64,000 nucleotides of DNA from Streptomyces natalensis ATCC 27448 (lineage in GTDB: Bacteria > Actinomycetota > Actinomycetes > Streptomycetales > Streptomycetaceae): assembly GCF_000935125.1 (NCBI RefSeq), contig NZ_JRKI01000063.1, positions 248,001-312,000 on the forward strand, given 5' to 3'. A program made the position numbers and the translations under genes. Numbering within the stretch: the stretch's first letter is position 1; every line of letters starts with the position of its first letter. The notes beneath the pieces were generated by a model. That model did no database searches, was not told the DNA's origin, and saw nothing but the letters and a program-made list of their open reading frames with translations. Below are positions 32,913 through 41,194 of this stretch, in pieces.

Positions 32913-33518
32913 TCACCCGTCCTGCGGCGTCCAGTTGGGGCGGCGGCCGCTGAGGGCCACCACCCGGTCGAGCTGCGACGCGTCGTCCGCGACGGGGACG
33001 GGCGGGGCGAAGATGGAGCCCGGGGTGCCTCCCGACTCCTCGACCCAGGAGGAGAGCAGGTCGTACACAACGCCCAGCGTCTCCGGGGCGGGCGCATAGT
33101 CCTGGCCCGTGGCGCGCGCCAGGTCCCAGCCGTGCAGGACCAGCTCATTGAGCGCGATCCGCCCGGCGATGGCCCCGGGCAGGGTGACCCCGCCCGCCTG
33201 GGTCTCGCCCGTCCAGGCCGCCGGTTCGCGCCAGGCGGCCGCCATCTCGTCCAGATTCCGGGACAGGTCCTCGCGCCAGCCGGCCGTCACCTCCGGCAGC
33301 GTCTCCGTCGGCGGCGTGCTGGTCGTCGGCCCGAGGTGCTTGCGTGCCGCGTCCCGGAAGGCGCCGGTCAGCCCGACGAGATGGCCCAGCAGATGCCGTA
33401 CGGCGTACTCCCCGCACGGTGTGGGGGCGTCCAGCTGCTCCTCCCCGGTGTGTTGCGCCAGCCGCCGCACCAGCTGGGCCTGCGCCGCGAAGTCGATCGG
33501 GTCGATCGGGTCGGTCAT
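32913..33518 (-). CDS. TIGR03086-type DinB-fold protein (mycothiol-dependent maleylpyruvate isomerase-like)
   Basis: A 201-residue DinB/MDMPI-superfamily protein: APTPCGEYAVRHLLGHLVGL near 31-50 supplies a metal-ligand His, and ALNELVLHGWDLARATGQ near 122-139 supplies the second His/Asp site. Relatives are zinc proteins using mycothiol in isomerisation or conjugation; this subgroup is uncharacterised. It lies between two acyl-CoA ligase genes without an operator of its own. Confidence 0.85.
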   Translation of the reverse strand: MTDPIDPIDFAAQAQLVRRLAQHTGEEQLDAPTPCGEYAVRHLLGHLVGLTGAFRDAARKHLGPTTSTPPTETLPEVTAGWREDLSRNLDEMAAAWREPAAWTGETQAGGVTLPGAIAGRIALNELVLHGWDLARATGQDYAPAPETLGVVYDLLSSWVEESGGTPGSIFAPPVPVADDASQLDRVVALSGRRPNWTPQDG

Positions 33519-33640
33519 GGTCCGGTCCGTCCTTCCGTACTGCCGATGTGTCGGGAGAGCCGCCGAGAGGAGAGCCCGTCCAGAAGGCTCCCCGCGGGGC
33601 CCCTACCCAGTGAAGACTTGTCCGGCCCCCGGAAGTCATC

Positions 33641-33702
33641 GCCACACCGGACGGAACAGAACACCGGTCGGAACACCGGTGGGAACGGAACACCGGACCT
33701 AA
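33641..33702. repeat. GAACACCGG short repeats
   Basis: Four spaced copies of GGAACACCGG in the 200-bp spacer upstream of the DinB-fold gene. Possibly slippage DNA; no gene is seen. Confidence 0.5.
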
Positions 33703-33716
33703 CACCGGATGGAATC

Positions 33717-35525
33717 TCAGGACGCCGCCGGGCCCGCGTCCCGCTCGGCCGCCGGGGCCGCCTTCCCACCGGCCGCCGGGCCCGCCTCCGGCCCCCGCCC
33801 CGCGTAGCGCGCCCGTAGGACCGTCTTGAGCACCTTGTTCAGCGGCCCGCCGCGCGGCAGCTCATCGGTGATCTCCAGCTGCTCCGGCAGCTTCTGCGTC
33901 ATCAGCCCGGCGGCCCGCAGATGAGCGGTCAGTGCGTCCAGCGTCAGCGGCCCACCGCCCGCGCCACCGTCCGCACCGTCGCCCGCACCACTGTCCGCAC
34001 CGTCGCTCGTACCGCCGCCCGCACCGCCATCCGCCCCCGCGGGCGTCACCACCGCACACACCCGCTCCCCCCGCTCGCGGTCCGGCAGTCCGATGACCGC
34101 GACCTCGCCCACCGCCGGATGTGTGCGCAGCAGGTCCTCGATCTCCTGGGCGGAGATGTTCTCGCCCTTGCGGATGATGATGTCCTTCAGCCGCCCGGTG
34201 AGCACCAGATGCCCGTCGGGCCGCAGATACCCCAGGTCACCGGTGTGGAAGTAGCCGTCCTCGTCGAACGCCCGGGCGGTCAGCGCCGGATCCGTGTACC
34301 GGCGGAAGAGCATCGTCCCCTTGAGCGTCACCTCGCCCGGCTCCCCGGTCGCCGCCGCGCTCCCGTCCGCCCGGACGATCCGCACCTCGGCCCCGGCCAC
34401 GGGACGCCCCACCGTCCGCCCCAGCTGTTCGTCGCTGTCGTACGGCGTCCCCATCGCGATCATCGGGCACTCCGTCATCCCGTACCCGTGCACGATCGCG
34501 CAGTCCAGCTCCCGCGCGGCCTCCGCGTACAGCTCCGGCGGCAGGGGCGCCCCGCCGCCCGACAGCAGCCGCAACGACGGAATCAGCCGTCCCGCGCCCG
34601 GCGACTGCGCCCGGTAGCGCCGCGACTCCGTCAGGAACGCCTGATAGAACGCCGTGCTCCCGCCGGCCATGGTCACCCCGCGCCGCCGGTAGACCGCGGC
34701 CGCGCGCCCCGCCTCGAAGGTCTCCAGCACCACCGCGGGAAAGCCGCTGACCAGCATCGCGATGACGTAATCCGGACCGGCGACATGCGCGTACGGGAAC
34801 GCGATCGAGCCGATGTCGTCCGCCGACATCCCAAGCGCGGTGGCCAGCCCCACGCCACCGGCGATCAGCGAGGCGTCCGTGTGCTCGACGCCCTTGGGGG
34901 AGGCGGTCGTACCGGAGGTGTAGTAGACCCAGGCGGTACGCCCACGGCCGTCGGCCCCACGGCCGTCGGCCCCACGGCCGTCGGCCCCGCGGTCGCTGCT
35001 GCCGCTGCTGCCGCCATCCCTGCTGCTGCCAATCCTGCCGCCGCCGTCTTCGCCGTCCTCGCCGGCCGGATCGGGCACCGTGGCCGGATCCCCCGCCGGC
35101 AGTCCGCCCGCCAGTGAGACGACCCGCACCCCGTCCCCGGCCAGCTTCCGCGCCATCGCCCCGTAGTCGAACCCCCGCCACACCCCGGGCACGAGAACGA
35201 ATTCCGCCGCCGATTCGGCCAGGATGAACCCGACCTCCCGCTCGCGGTGCAGATGAAGGACGGGCGTCTGTACGGCCCCCAGCCGGGCCAGCGCCAGCGA
35301 GGCCACCACCGTCTCGATCCGCGTCGGCAACTGCCACACCACCCGCGTCCCGGCTCCGATCCCGAGCCCCCGGAACCCGGCCGCCGCCCGCACCGCCTCG
35401 TCCCGCACCTCGTCAAAGGTGACGCTGCGCCCGTCCTCCTCGAAGAACATCGGCCGCCCGGCCGAGGCCCGCGCCCGGTACTCGACCAGATCCCAGAGGG
35501 TGTGCATGCGGGCGGGGTCGAACAT
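33717..35525 (-). CDS. Acyl-CoA ligase, AMP-forming (cyclohexanecarboxylate/benzoate-CoA ligase-like)
   Basis: A 602-residue ligase: WVYYTSGTTASPKGVEHT near 196-213, GYGMTECPMIAMG near 340, YFHTGDLGYL near 415 and the closing LPRGGPLNKVLKTVLR with its lysine. Two low-complexity insertions stand out: GADGRGADGRGADGR (from a 15-bp repeat at 34945-34990) just before the ATP motif, and a Gly/Ala/Asp series near 505-535. Ancestors of the broken ligase at 2245-2749 were of this type. Operator site 11 is 45 bp upstream of its ATG. Confidence 0.87.
   Translation of the reverse strand: MFDPARMHTLWDLVEYRARASAGRPMFFEEDGRSVTFDEVRDEAVRAAAGFRGLGIGAGTRVVWQLPTRIETVVASLALARLGAVQTPVLHLHREREVGFILAESAAEFVLVPGVWRGFDYGAMARKLAGDGVRVVSLAGGLPAGDPATVPDPAGEDGEDGGGRIGSSRDGGSSGSSDRGADGRGADGRGADGRGRTAWVYYTSGTTASPKGVEHTDASLIAGGVGLATALGMSADDIGSIAFPYAHVAGPDYVIAMLVSGFPAVVLETFEAGRAAAVYRRRGVTMAGGSTAFYQAFLTESRRYRAQSPGAGRLIPSLRLLSGGGAPLPPELYAEAARELDCAIVHGYGMTECPMIAMGTPYDSDEQLGRTVGRPVAGAEVRIVRADGSAAATGEPGEVTLKGTMLFRRYTDPALTARAFDEDGYFHTGDLGYLRPDGHLVLTGRLKDIIIRKGENISAQEIEDLLRTHPAVGEVAVIGLPDRERGERVCAVVTPAGADGGAGGGTSDGADSGAGDGADGGAGGGPLTLDALTAHLRAAGLMTQKLPEQLEITDELPRGGPLNKVLKTVLRARYAGRGPEAGPAAGGKAAPAAERDAGPAAS
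34945..34990. repeat. 15-bp ACGGCCGTCGGCCCC repeat inside the ligase gene
   Basis: Three near-exact 15-bp copies, coding Gly-Ala-Asp-Gly-Arg units on the minus strand. It follows the same 15-bp periodicity as the two minisatellites at gene ends. Confidence 0.8.
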
Positions 35526-35569
35526 GGCGCCTCCTCGCGGGTCGCGGGTGGCGTGACTGTAGCAGCGAA

Positions 35570-35586
35570 TCTGACGGTGCGTCAGT
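35570..35586. promoter_or_regulatory. Regulon operator site 11
   Basis: TCTGACGGTGCGTCAGT, perfect arms, upstream of the minus-strand acyl-CoA ligase. Confidence 0.8.
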
Positions 35587-35657
35587 ATGCGGTCGCTACG
35601 CGGGTGAGGCGGCGACTCCTGCGACTCCGGCCGCTCCGCCGCAGCGGTGGCGATGCG

Positions 35658-35834
35658 TCAGGACTGGTGCCACTCCTGGGCGCCGAGGGCCGCGCTGACG
35701 GGCATGTGGCGGTCCAGAGGGGCGACGTTCGGAGCGGCGGCCCGGATCCGGCCGGCCGCCGCGGGGGCGCCGATGGCGCCGGCGAGCGCGGCCGCGAGTG
35801 CGAGAACGGCTATGGCGTGTGTGCGGCGGTGCAT
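35658..35834 (-). CDS. Small secreted protein with an AfsS-like LDRHMPV motif
   Basis: A 58-residue precursor starting ATG 35834 behind GAGGAGT. A basic N-terminus (MHRRTH) is followed by a strongly hydrophobic signal (AIAVLALAAALAGAIGAPAAA). This leaves a mature peptide of roughly 30 residues containing APLDRHMPVSAALGAQ and ending EWHQS. The PLD[KR]HMP[IV] core is also present twice in the small protein encoded just upstream. I know no function. Codon composition and the ribosome site support a real gene. It could be an exported paralogue of AfsS, a signal peptide or a cell-surface factor. Confidence 0.65.
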   Translation of the reverse strand: MHRRTHAIAVLALAAALAGAIGAPAAAGRIRAAAPNVAPLDRHMPVSAALGAQEWHQS

Positions 35835-36029
35835 ATCGACTCCTCGACGAAGGTGAATGAGTGGTGTGCGTCAAAAGACGAACGGAAAGACGAACCAGAA
35901 GACGCACGGAAAGGCGACCGCGGTGGCAGGAGGCCGGAATGCGGCGCGAACACGCCGCAGGGACCGGTGTCGATGGCCCCCCTCCAAGCCATCGAATCCG
36001 GCCCCTGCGATCCCCCGATACGTGCTGGC
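35835..36029. other. Spacer between the two HMP-motif genes
   Basis: A 195-bp spacer with no gene. It contains an AAAGACGAAC / AGAAGACGCAC-type direct repeat near 35875-35915 that may be part of the promoter of the secreted peptide gene. Confidence 0.4.
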
Positions 36030-36215
36030 TTACTGCGGCTCGCCGATGGGCATGTGCTTATCGGCGGCAGCCACCGTCGGGGCCGGGCCACCGTCCCCGG
36101 TCACCGGCTTGACGGGCTTCTTCTTCGGCACACGGGGTGCGCCGATGGGCATGTGTTTGTCCAGTGGCTTGATGATGTCGCGGTCACCCGCGGGCGGTAC
36201 CTGTTCGTTGCTCAC
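36030..36215 (-). CDS. afsS: AfsS-like small regulatory protein with two DKHMPIG repeats
   Basis: A 61-residue hydrophilic protein starting GTG 36215 behind CAGGAG. It contains IKPLDKHMPIGAPR at about 16-29 and AAADKHMPIGEPQ at the C-terminus, separated by a Lys/Pro linker (VPKKKPVKPV). AfsS proteins of Streptomyces, often annotated sigma-like, are ~60-residue proteins with DNHMP-type repeats encoded just downstream of afsR and transcriptionally activated by phospho-AfsR; AfsS then stimulates antibiotic production by an unresolved mechanism. Position, size and repeat type all fit, although Asn is replaced by Lys in both repeats. Confidence 0.75.
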   Translation of the reverse strand: MSNEQVPPAGDRDIIKPLDKHMPIGAPRVPKKKPVKPVTGDGGPAPTVAAADKHMPIGEPQ

Positions 36216-36245
36216 TGTGATCAACTCCTGTGTGTGGGCGCTTTG

Positions 36246-36293
36246 GAAGTGCCCGGCCGGCGACTCCCCCGTGGGCCGCCGGACGGGCACTTC
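36246..36293. terminator. Strong hairpin between afsR and the afsS-like gene
   Basis: GAAGTGCCCG pairs exactly with CGGGCACTTC (10 bp), with an inner CCGGCG/CGCCGG stem. On the minus strand it follows afsR but precedes the small gene's ribosome site by ~15 bp. If transcription starts at the promoter proposed at 36359-36414, it would fold inside the leader of the small gene. It is therefore either the afsR terminator or a leader attenuator. Confidence 0.6.
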
Positions 36294-36358
36294 AGAGCCG
36301 CTCACCCTAGCGGTGGGGCCTGGCTGCCGAGCCGCTTGCCCCCCGAGGCGGCGGATCG

Positions 36359-36414
36359 ACACTAGAGAGAGTGGCCCGCAGCGATGAACGATCGATAAAC
36401 GCCCGCGATGAGCG
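36359..36414 (-). promoter_or_regulatory. Candidate AfsR-activated promoter for the afsS-like gene
   Basis: On the minus strand three direct repeats, CGCTCATCG (36406-36414), CGTTTATCG (36393-36401) and CGTTCATCG (36382-36390), lie 13 and 11 bp apart, 17 bp before a TAGTGT -10-like hexamer at 36359-36364. AfsR and PhoP bind 11-bp-spaced GTTCAYC-type repeats in the -35 region of the afsS promoter in S. coelicolor, so this is very likely the corresponding element. Confidence 0.65.
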
Positions 36415-36444
36415 TCCCCACCTGCGATGTTGCGCGGCGCAGCG

Positions 36445-39387
36445 TCACACTACGTGCGCCGGGGTGAGCAGGGCCTGCACTTCGCGGCCTTCGGGCGAAC
36501 CCAGCTGTTCATAGATGGGCAGGGCTTCCTGCCAGCACACCCGTGCGCGGCCGCGGTGCCCTATGGCGTCGAGGGCGCGCCCCAGCAGCGTCAGGGCATT
36601 GGCGCGCCACCGCTCGCCGCCCACCGCGCGCAGGGCCTTGAGCGCCTGTTCGGCGTGTTCGGCGGCCACGGCCGGACGCCCGTTGCCGAGCTCTATCTCG
36701 CCCAGCCTGAGCAGCGTCATCCCTTCCCAGAAGCGCTGGCGGTTGTCCTGGAAGATGGTCAGGGCCTCGGTCAGCTGCTGAAGGGCGTCGTTGAGCCGTC
36801 CGGCGCGGGTGAGCGCCAGGCCCAGTGAGTACATGCCGTTGGCCAGCCGCCGGGTGGCGCCGAGCCGCCGGTAGATGCCGATGCCCTCCTCGGCGAGCCG
36901 GATGGCGCTGTCCACCCGGCCGACCCCCAGGTGCACGCGGGCCAGGTTGCAGAGCGCGCTCGCCTCGGACTGCTCGTTGTGGTCGTCACGGAACGCCGTG
37001 CGCGCCTGGCTGAGGTAGAGCTCGGCGTCCTCGTAACGCTGCTGGATGCCGGCGATGATGCCCCGGTCATTGGGCGCGTTGGACGACGAGAACGCATCCC
37101 CGGTGGCCAGCCCCAGCAGCATGGCCGACTGCGCATGCGCGTCCGCCTCGTCGAGCCGCCCCGCCAGGGTGTGCACATTCGTCAGCGAGGTGTGCAGACG
37201 AGCCTGTGCACGCTCGTCGCCGATGCCCCGGGCGGCGGCCAGCAGGGTCATATTGGCCTGCTCGTACTGATGCGAGTCGGCGCTGGACTCGGCGAGGTCC
37301 AGTGTGAGCAGCAGCAGATCGACGGAGCGTCGCAGGGTCTGCGGTGTGGCCGACTGCTGGGCGCAGGCGAGCAGGCAGCGCGCCTCCCCGAACAGCCACT
37401 GGAGCGCCTCGGGGCGGTCGGCGAACTCCAGGCCCGGATAGCCGGGCCGTTCCATGTGGTCGATGAGACGGTCGCCCGGCCGCTCCAGCGCGTACATGTG
37501 GGCCGCCGTGGCCAGATAGAAGTCCAGCAGCCGCGACAGCGCCGCATCCCGTTCCGACGGCGGCTGTTCGTCCCGTTCGGCGCACGCCCGCGCGTACAGC
37601 CGCACCAGGTCGTGGAAGCGGTACCGGCCGGGGGCCGCCGACTCCAGGAGGGAGGCGTCGACGAGGGACTCGATGAGCTCCTCGGCCTCATCAATATCCA
37701 GATCCAGCATCGCCGCAGCCGCCGCCAACGAGATATCCGGCCCGTCCGCCAGCCCCAGCAGCCGGAACGCCCGTGCCTGCTGCGGCTCCAGCTGGCCGTA
37801 GCCCAACTCGAAGGTCGCCTTGACGGCCAGGTCGCCGGCGCGCAGTTCGTCCAGGCGGCGTCGTTCGTCGGCGAGTTTGCGGGCCAGGGTGGAGACGGTC
37901 CAGGTGCGGCGGGCGGCCAGGCGGGAGGCGGCGATGCGGATGGCCAGGGGCAGGAAGCCGCAGGCGCCCACGACGGCCATGGCGGCCTGGCGTTCGGAGG
38001 TGACGCGTTCCTCGCCGACGATCCGGGTGAAGAGGGCCAGCGCCTCCTCGGGGCTCATCACATCGAGGTCGATGAGGTGGGCGCCCGCCAGATCGATCAT
38101 GCGGGCGCGGCTGGTGATCAGGGCGGCGCACCCCTCCGTACCGGGCAGCAGCGGCCGGACCTGGGCGGCGTCGCGGGCGTTGTCCAGGAGGGCCAGGACG
38201 CGCCGGCCGGCGAGCGTGGAGCGGTAGAGGGCGGAGCGCTCGGCCAGCCCGTCGGGGATGGCGGAGTCCGGGGTGCCCAGGGAGCGCAGGAAGGCGCCGA
38301 GGACGGCCTCGGGTTCGGACGGGGTGTGGCCGGCGCCCTGGAGGTCGACGTAGAGCTGCCCGTCGGGGAAGTGCTCGCGGGCGGCGTGGGCGACATGCAC
38401 GGCCAGCGTCGTCTTGCCGACGCCGCCGATGCCGGTGAGCGCGGAGACGGCCATCACGCTGCCCTCGGCGGTGGCGAGTTGATCGCCGAGCTCGGCGACG
38501 AAGGAGGCGCGGCCGGTGAAGTCGGCGACGGTGGCGGGAAGTTGCTTGGGGCGCAGCACGACGCGGTCGGCGGCGTCCGGGCCGTCCGGGACGACGGCCG
38601 GCGCGTCCAGATCGGTGTCGGCGCGCAGGATGCGCTGCTGGAGATCGGAGAGCGAGGCGCGGGGCTCGACGCCGAGTTCGTCGTCGAGCAGCTTGCGGGT
38701 GTCGGTGTAGACCGCCAGCGCCTCGGCCTGCCGCCCGCTGCGGTACAGCGCCAGCATCAGCAGCTCGCGCAGCCGCTCGCGCAGCGGGTGGGCGGCGGTC
38801 AGGGCGGTCAGTTCGGAGACGGCTTCGGCGTGGCAGCCCAGTTCCAGCTCCAGTTCGAGCCGGGTCTCCAGGAGGGACAGGCGCCACTCCTCCAGCCGGG
38901 TGCGCTGGGTCTCGACGTACGGGCCCGCGAGGCCGGCCAGCGGTTCGCCGTCCCACAGGGTCAGCGCGGAGTCCAGCAGCGCCCGGGCGCGGCCGCGGTC
39001 CCCGGCGGCGCGCGCCTTCTCCGCCTCCGCCGCGTGCTGTTCGGCGTGGTCGTGGTCGAGGTCGAGGGGGTGGCCGTCCGTCGACCGGATCGCATAGCCG
39101 CCGGACTCGCTGACCAGCGCATCGGCGTCCGCGCCGAGCGCCTTGCGGATCCGGGAGGCGTAGGTGCGCAGCGCGGCCAGCGCGGCGTGCGGCGGCTCGT
39201 CGCCCCACAGGGCGTCGACCAGTTCGGCCGCGGTGGCGGTGTGCCCGCCGCGCAGCAGCAGTGCGGCCAGCAGCGCCCGCTGCTGCGGGGAGCCCGCCAC
39301 CAGGGGCGTTTCGCCGCGCCAGGCCCGTACGGGACCGAGCACGGTGAAGCGGAGCCGCTCCTGCCGCTGCCCCGTACCGTCGTCCAT
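36445..39387 (-). CDS. afsR: AfsR-type SARP regulator (DNA-binding + BTAD + NB-ARC + TPR)
   Basis: A 980-residue regulator. An OmpR-type winged helix occupies about 10-85 (RFTVLGPVRAWRG, WGDEPPHAALAALRTYASRI), the BTAD domain about 90-245, the NB-ARC ATPase from about 280 with P-loop GIGGVGKTT at 319-327 and a LALLDNARDA Walker-B region, and TPR repeats fill the C-terminal ~260 residues. Domain order and length match AfsR (993 residues in S. coelicolor), the phosphorylation target of AfsK and activator of afsS. ATG 39387 is chosen over an upstream start because GGGGGAG precedes it directly. The afsK gene, normally very close, is here about 10 kb away. Confidence 0.9.
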   Translation of the reverse strand: MDDGTGQRQERLRFTVLGPVRAWRGETPLVAGSPQQRALLAALLLRGGHTATAAELVDALWGDEPPHAALAALRTYASRIRKALGADADALVSESGGYAIRSTDGHPLDLDHDHAEQHAAEAEKARAAGDRGRARALLDSALTLWDGEPLAGLAGPYVETQRTRLEEWRLSLLETRLELELELGCHAEAVSELTALTAAHPLRERLRELLMLALYRSGRQAEALAVYTDTRKLLDDELGVEPRASLSDLQQRILRADTDLDAPAVVPDGPDAADRVVLRPKQLPATVADFTGRASFVAELGDQLATAEGSVMAVSALTGIGGVGKTTLAVHVAHAAREHFPDGQLYVDLQGAGHTPSEPEAVLGAFLRSLGTPDSAIPDGLAERSALYRSTLAGRRVLALLDNARDAAQVRPLLPGTEGCAALITSRARMIDLAGAHLIDLDVMSPEEALALFTRIVGEERVTSERQAAMAVVGACGFLPLAIRIAASRLAARRTWTVSTLARKLADERRRLDELRAGDLAVKATFELGYGQLEPQQARAFRLLGLADGPDISLAAAAAMLDLDIDEAEELIESLVDASLLESAAPGRYRFHDLVRLYARACAERDEQPPSERDAALSRLLDFYLATAAHMYALERPGDRLIDHMERPGYPGLEFADRPEALQWLFGEARCLLACAQQSATPQTLRRSVDLLLLTLDLAESSADSHQYEQANMTLLAAARGIGDERAQARLHTSLTNVHTLAGRLDEADAHAQSAMLLGLATGDAFSSSNAPNDRGIIAGIQQRYEDAELYLSQARTAFRDDHNEQSEASALCNLARVHLGVGRVDSAIRLAEEGIGIYRRLGATRRLANGMYSLGLALTRAGRLNDALQQLTEALTIFQDNRQRFWEGMTLLRLGEIELGNGRPAVAAEHAEQALKALRAVGGERWRANALTLLGRALDAIGHRGRARVCWQEALPIYEQLGSPEGREVQALLTPAHVV

Positions 39388-39780
39388 CGTCTCCCCCTGC
39401 CCTGTCCGATCGTCTACGCGCTGTTCGCGCGCATCCGCTGTGCGCAACGGTCAGTCTGCCTTGTCAGGGCCCCTTGCGTCAGTAGGGGTCCGGAGCGTCC
39501 ACAAAGCCTCCCCGGGTGTTCATGGGCGCCGACAGGGAGGCGCACGAGGGGGCGCGGAGGCCCGTATTCCGTGCGCCCCCTGTGTGCGCCTCCTGGGTTT
39601 CCCTTGGTGTCAGCACCCTGAAGTCCCTTGGTGTTCCCCGGTGTTCGTTCCCGGGGTTCGCTCCCCGGGCATCTGTACGCGGATGAGCCGCCGGTCGGTT
39701 CCCGTACCGCGCGGTTTGCGGGCGCGATCGCCGGCGCAGCGATTGCTGACGGATCGTCAGATCGACGCTACCGTGGCGCC
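39388..39780. other. Divergent spacer with a large inverted repeat
   Basis: A 393-bp region between afsR and the amidohydrolase gene, with no gene seen. A long imperfect hairpin occupies 39536-39595: GGAGGCGCAC-GAGGGGGCGC on one side, GCGCCCCCTG-TGTGCGCCTCC on the other, 17-base loop. Several CCCTTGGTGT / TCCCTTGGTG repeats follow at 39599-39640. Operator site 12 is at its right end. Confidence 0.6.
39745..39761. promoter_or_regulatory. Regulon operator site 12
   Basis: GCTGACGGATCGTCAGA, perfect arms, ending 19 bp before the amidohydrolase ATG. The closeness leaves little room for a leader and suggests that the operator overlaps the core promoter. Confidence 0.82.
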
Positions 39781-41061
39781 ATGGAGACCACGGAGACCAT
39801 GGACGCCACGGAGACCTCCCCGACCTTCCCCCGGATCATTTCGGTGGACGACCACACGGTGGAACCACCCCACGTCTGGCGCGACCGACTCCCCTCGAAG
39901 TACCAGGACATCGGCCCGCGCATCCTCCGCGCCCCCGTGAGGTCCATGAGCTTCGTGGGCGGGAAATTCGCCCCCGAGATGGGCGCCCCGGGCGACGACG
40001 GCCCGATAGCCGACTGGTGGGTCTATGAGGATCTGCACCGCCCGCTGACCCGCCTCGACACCGCCGTCGGCCACTCCCGTGACGAGATCCGGCTGGAGGG
40101 CATCACCTACGAGCAGATGCGCCCCGGCTCCTTCAGCGTGCCCGAGCGGCTGGCCGACATGGACGTCAACCACGTCCAGTCCGCCCTCTGCTTCCCCACC
40201 TTCCCCCGCTTCTGCGGCCAGACCTTCACCGAGGCCAAGGACCGCGAGCTGGCCCTGCTGTCCGTGCGCGCGTACAACGACTGGATGGTGGAGGAGTGGT
40301 GCGGCCCGCGGGCGCACGGCCGGCTCATTCCCCTGACGCTCATCCCCTTGTGGGACCCGGAACTCGCCGCCACGGAAGTACGGCGCAACGCGGCCCGCGG
40401 CGTCCGCGCCGTCTGCTTCAGCGAAATCCCCCCGCATCTGGGCCTGCCCAGCATCCACACCGACCACTGGGACCCGTTCCTGCGCGCCTGCGACGAGACC
40501 GGCACCGTCATCGCCATGCACATCGGCTCGTCCTCGAAGATGCCCTCCACCTCCCCCGACGCCCCGCCCGCCGTCGGCTCCACCATCACCTTCGCGAACT
40601 GCTGTTTCTCGATGGTCGACTGGCTGATGAGCGGCGCCTTCGACCGCTTCCCCCACCTGAGGATCATGTACGCCGAGGGCCAGGTCGGCTGGATCCCCTA
40701 CATCCTGGAACGCGCCGACGTCGTCTGGGAGGAGAACCGCGCCTGGGGCGGCGTCGCCGACAAGGTCCTGCGCCCGCCGTCCGAACTCTTCGCCGACCAC
40801 GTGTACGGCTGCTTCTTCGACGACGCCTTCGGCCTGAAGAACCTGGACGCCATCGGGGTCGGCAACGTCCTGTACGAGACGGACTACCCGCACTCGGACT
40901 CGACCTGGCCCAAGTCGAGGGAGGTCGGGGAGTCGCAGATGGGGCACCTGGCCCCGGACGTGGTGGAACGCGTCGTACGGGGCAACGCGATCGAACTGCT
41001 GGGGCTCACGGGGGAGGGGCTCTGGGGGGCGGGGGGCCAGGCTCGCCCCATGGCTGACTGA
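39781..41061 (+). CDS. Amidohydrolase family 2 protein (COG2159 type)
   Basis: A 426-residue metal-dependent TIM-barrel enzyme of the class that includes aminocarboxymuconate-semialdehyde decarboxylase and gamma-resorcylate decarboxylase: IISVDDHTVEPPHVW at 18-32 (metal-site region), VIAMHIGSSSKMPS near 240, LRIMYAEGQVGWIP near 297, and LYETDYPHSDSTWP near 362 with the conserved Asp/His. Members hydrolyse or decarboxylate; which of the two cannot be told. It is controlled by operator site 12. The start is fixed by the adjacent operator and by family N-termini. Confidence 0.85.
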   Translation: METTETMDATETSPTFPRIISVDDHTVEPPHVWRDRLPSKYQDIGPRILRAPVRSMSFVGGKFAPEMGAPGDDGPIADWWVYEDLHRPLTRLDTAVGHSRDEIRLEGITYEQMRPGSFSVPERLADMDVNHVQSALCFPTFPRFCGQTFTEAKDRELALLSVRAYNDWMVEEWCGPRAHGRLIPLTLIPLWDPELAATEVRRNAARGVRAVCFSEIPPHLGLPSIHTDHWDPFLRACDETGTVIAMHIGSSSKMPSTSPDAPPAVGSTITFANCCFSMVDWLMSGAFDRFPHLRIMYAEGQVGWIPYILERADVVWEENRAWGGVADKVLRPPSELFADHVYGCFFDDAFGLKNLDAIGVGNVLYETDYPHSDSTWPKSREVGESQMGHLAPDVVERVVRGNAIELLGLTGEGLWGAGGQARPMAD

Positions 41062-41194
41062 ACTTCCTTCAGGTGCCCACCGCGACGGAGCACCGCGAGG
41101 CGGCCTTGAAGTCGGCCCAGTCGGTCGTGACAGCCAGGCCCGCGACGGTAGTGCGCGGGCGGCCGCTTGGTCCGGCCGTCAGTATGGTGTCCGC

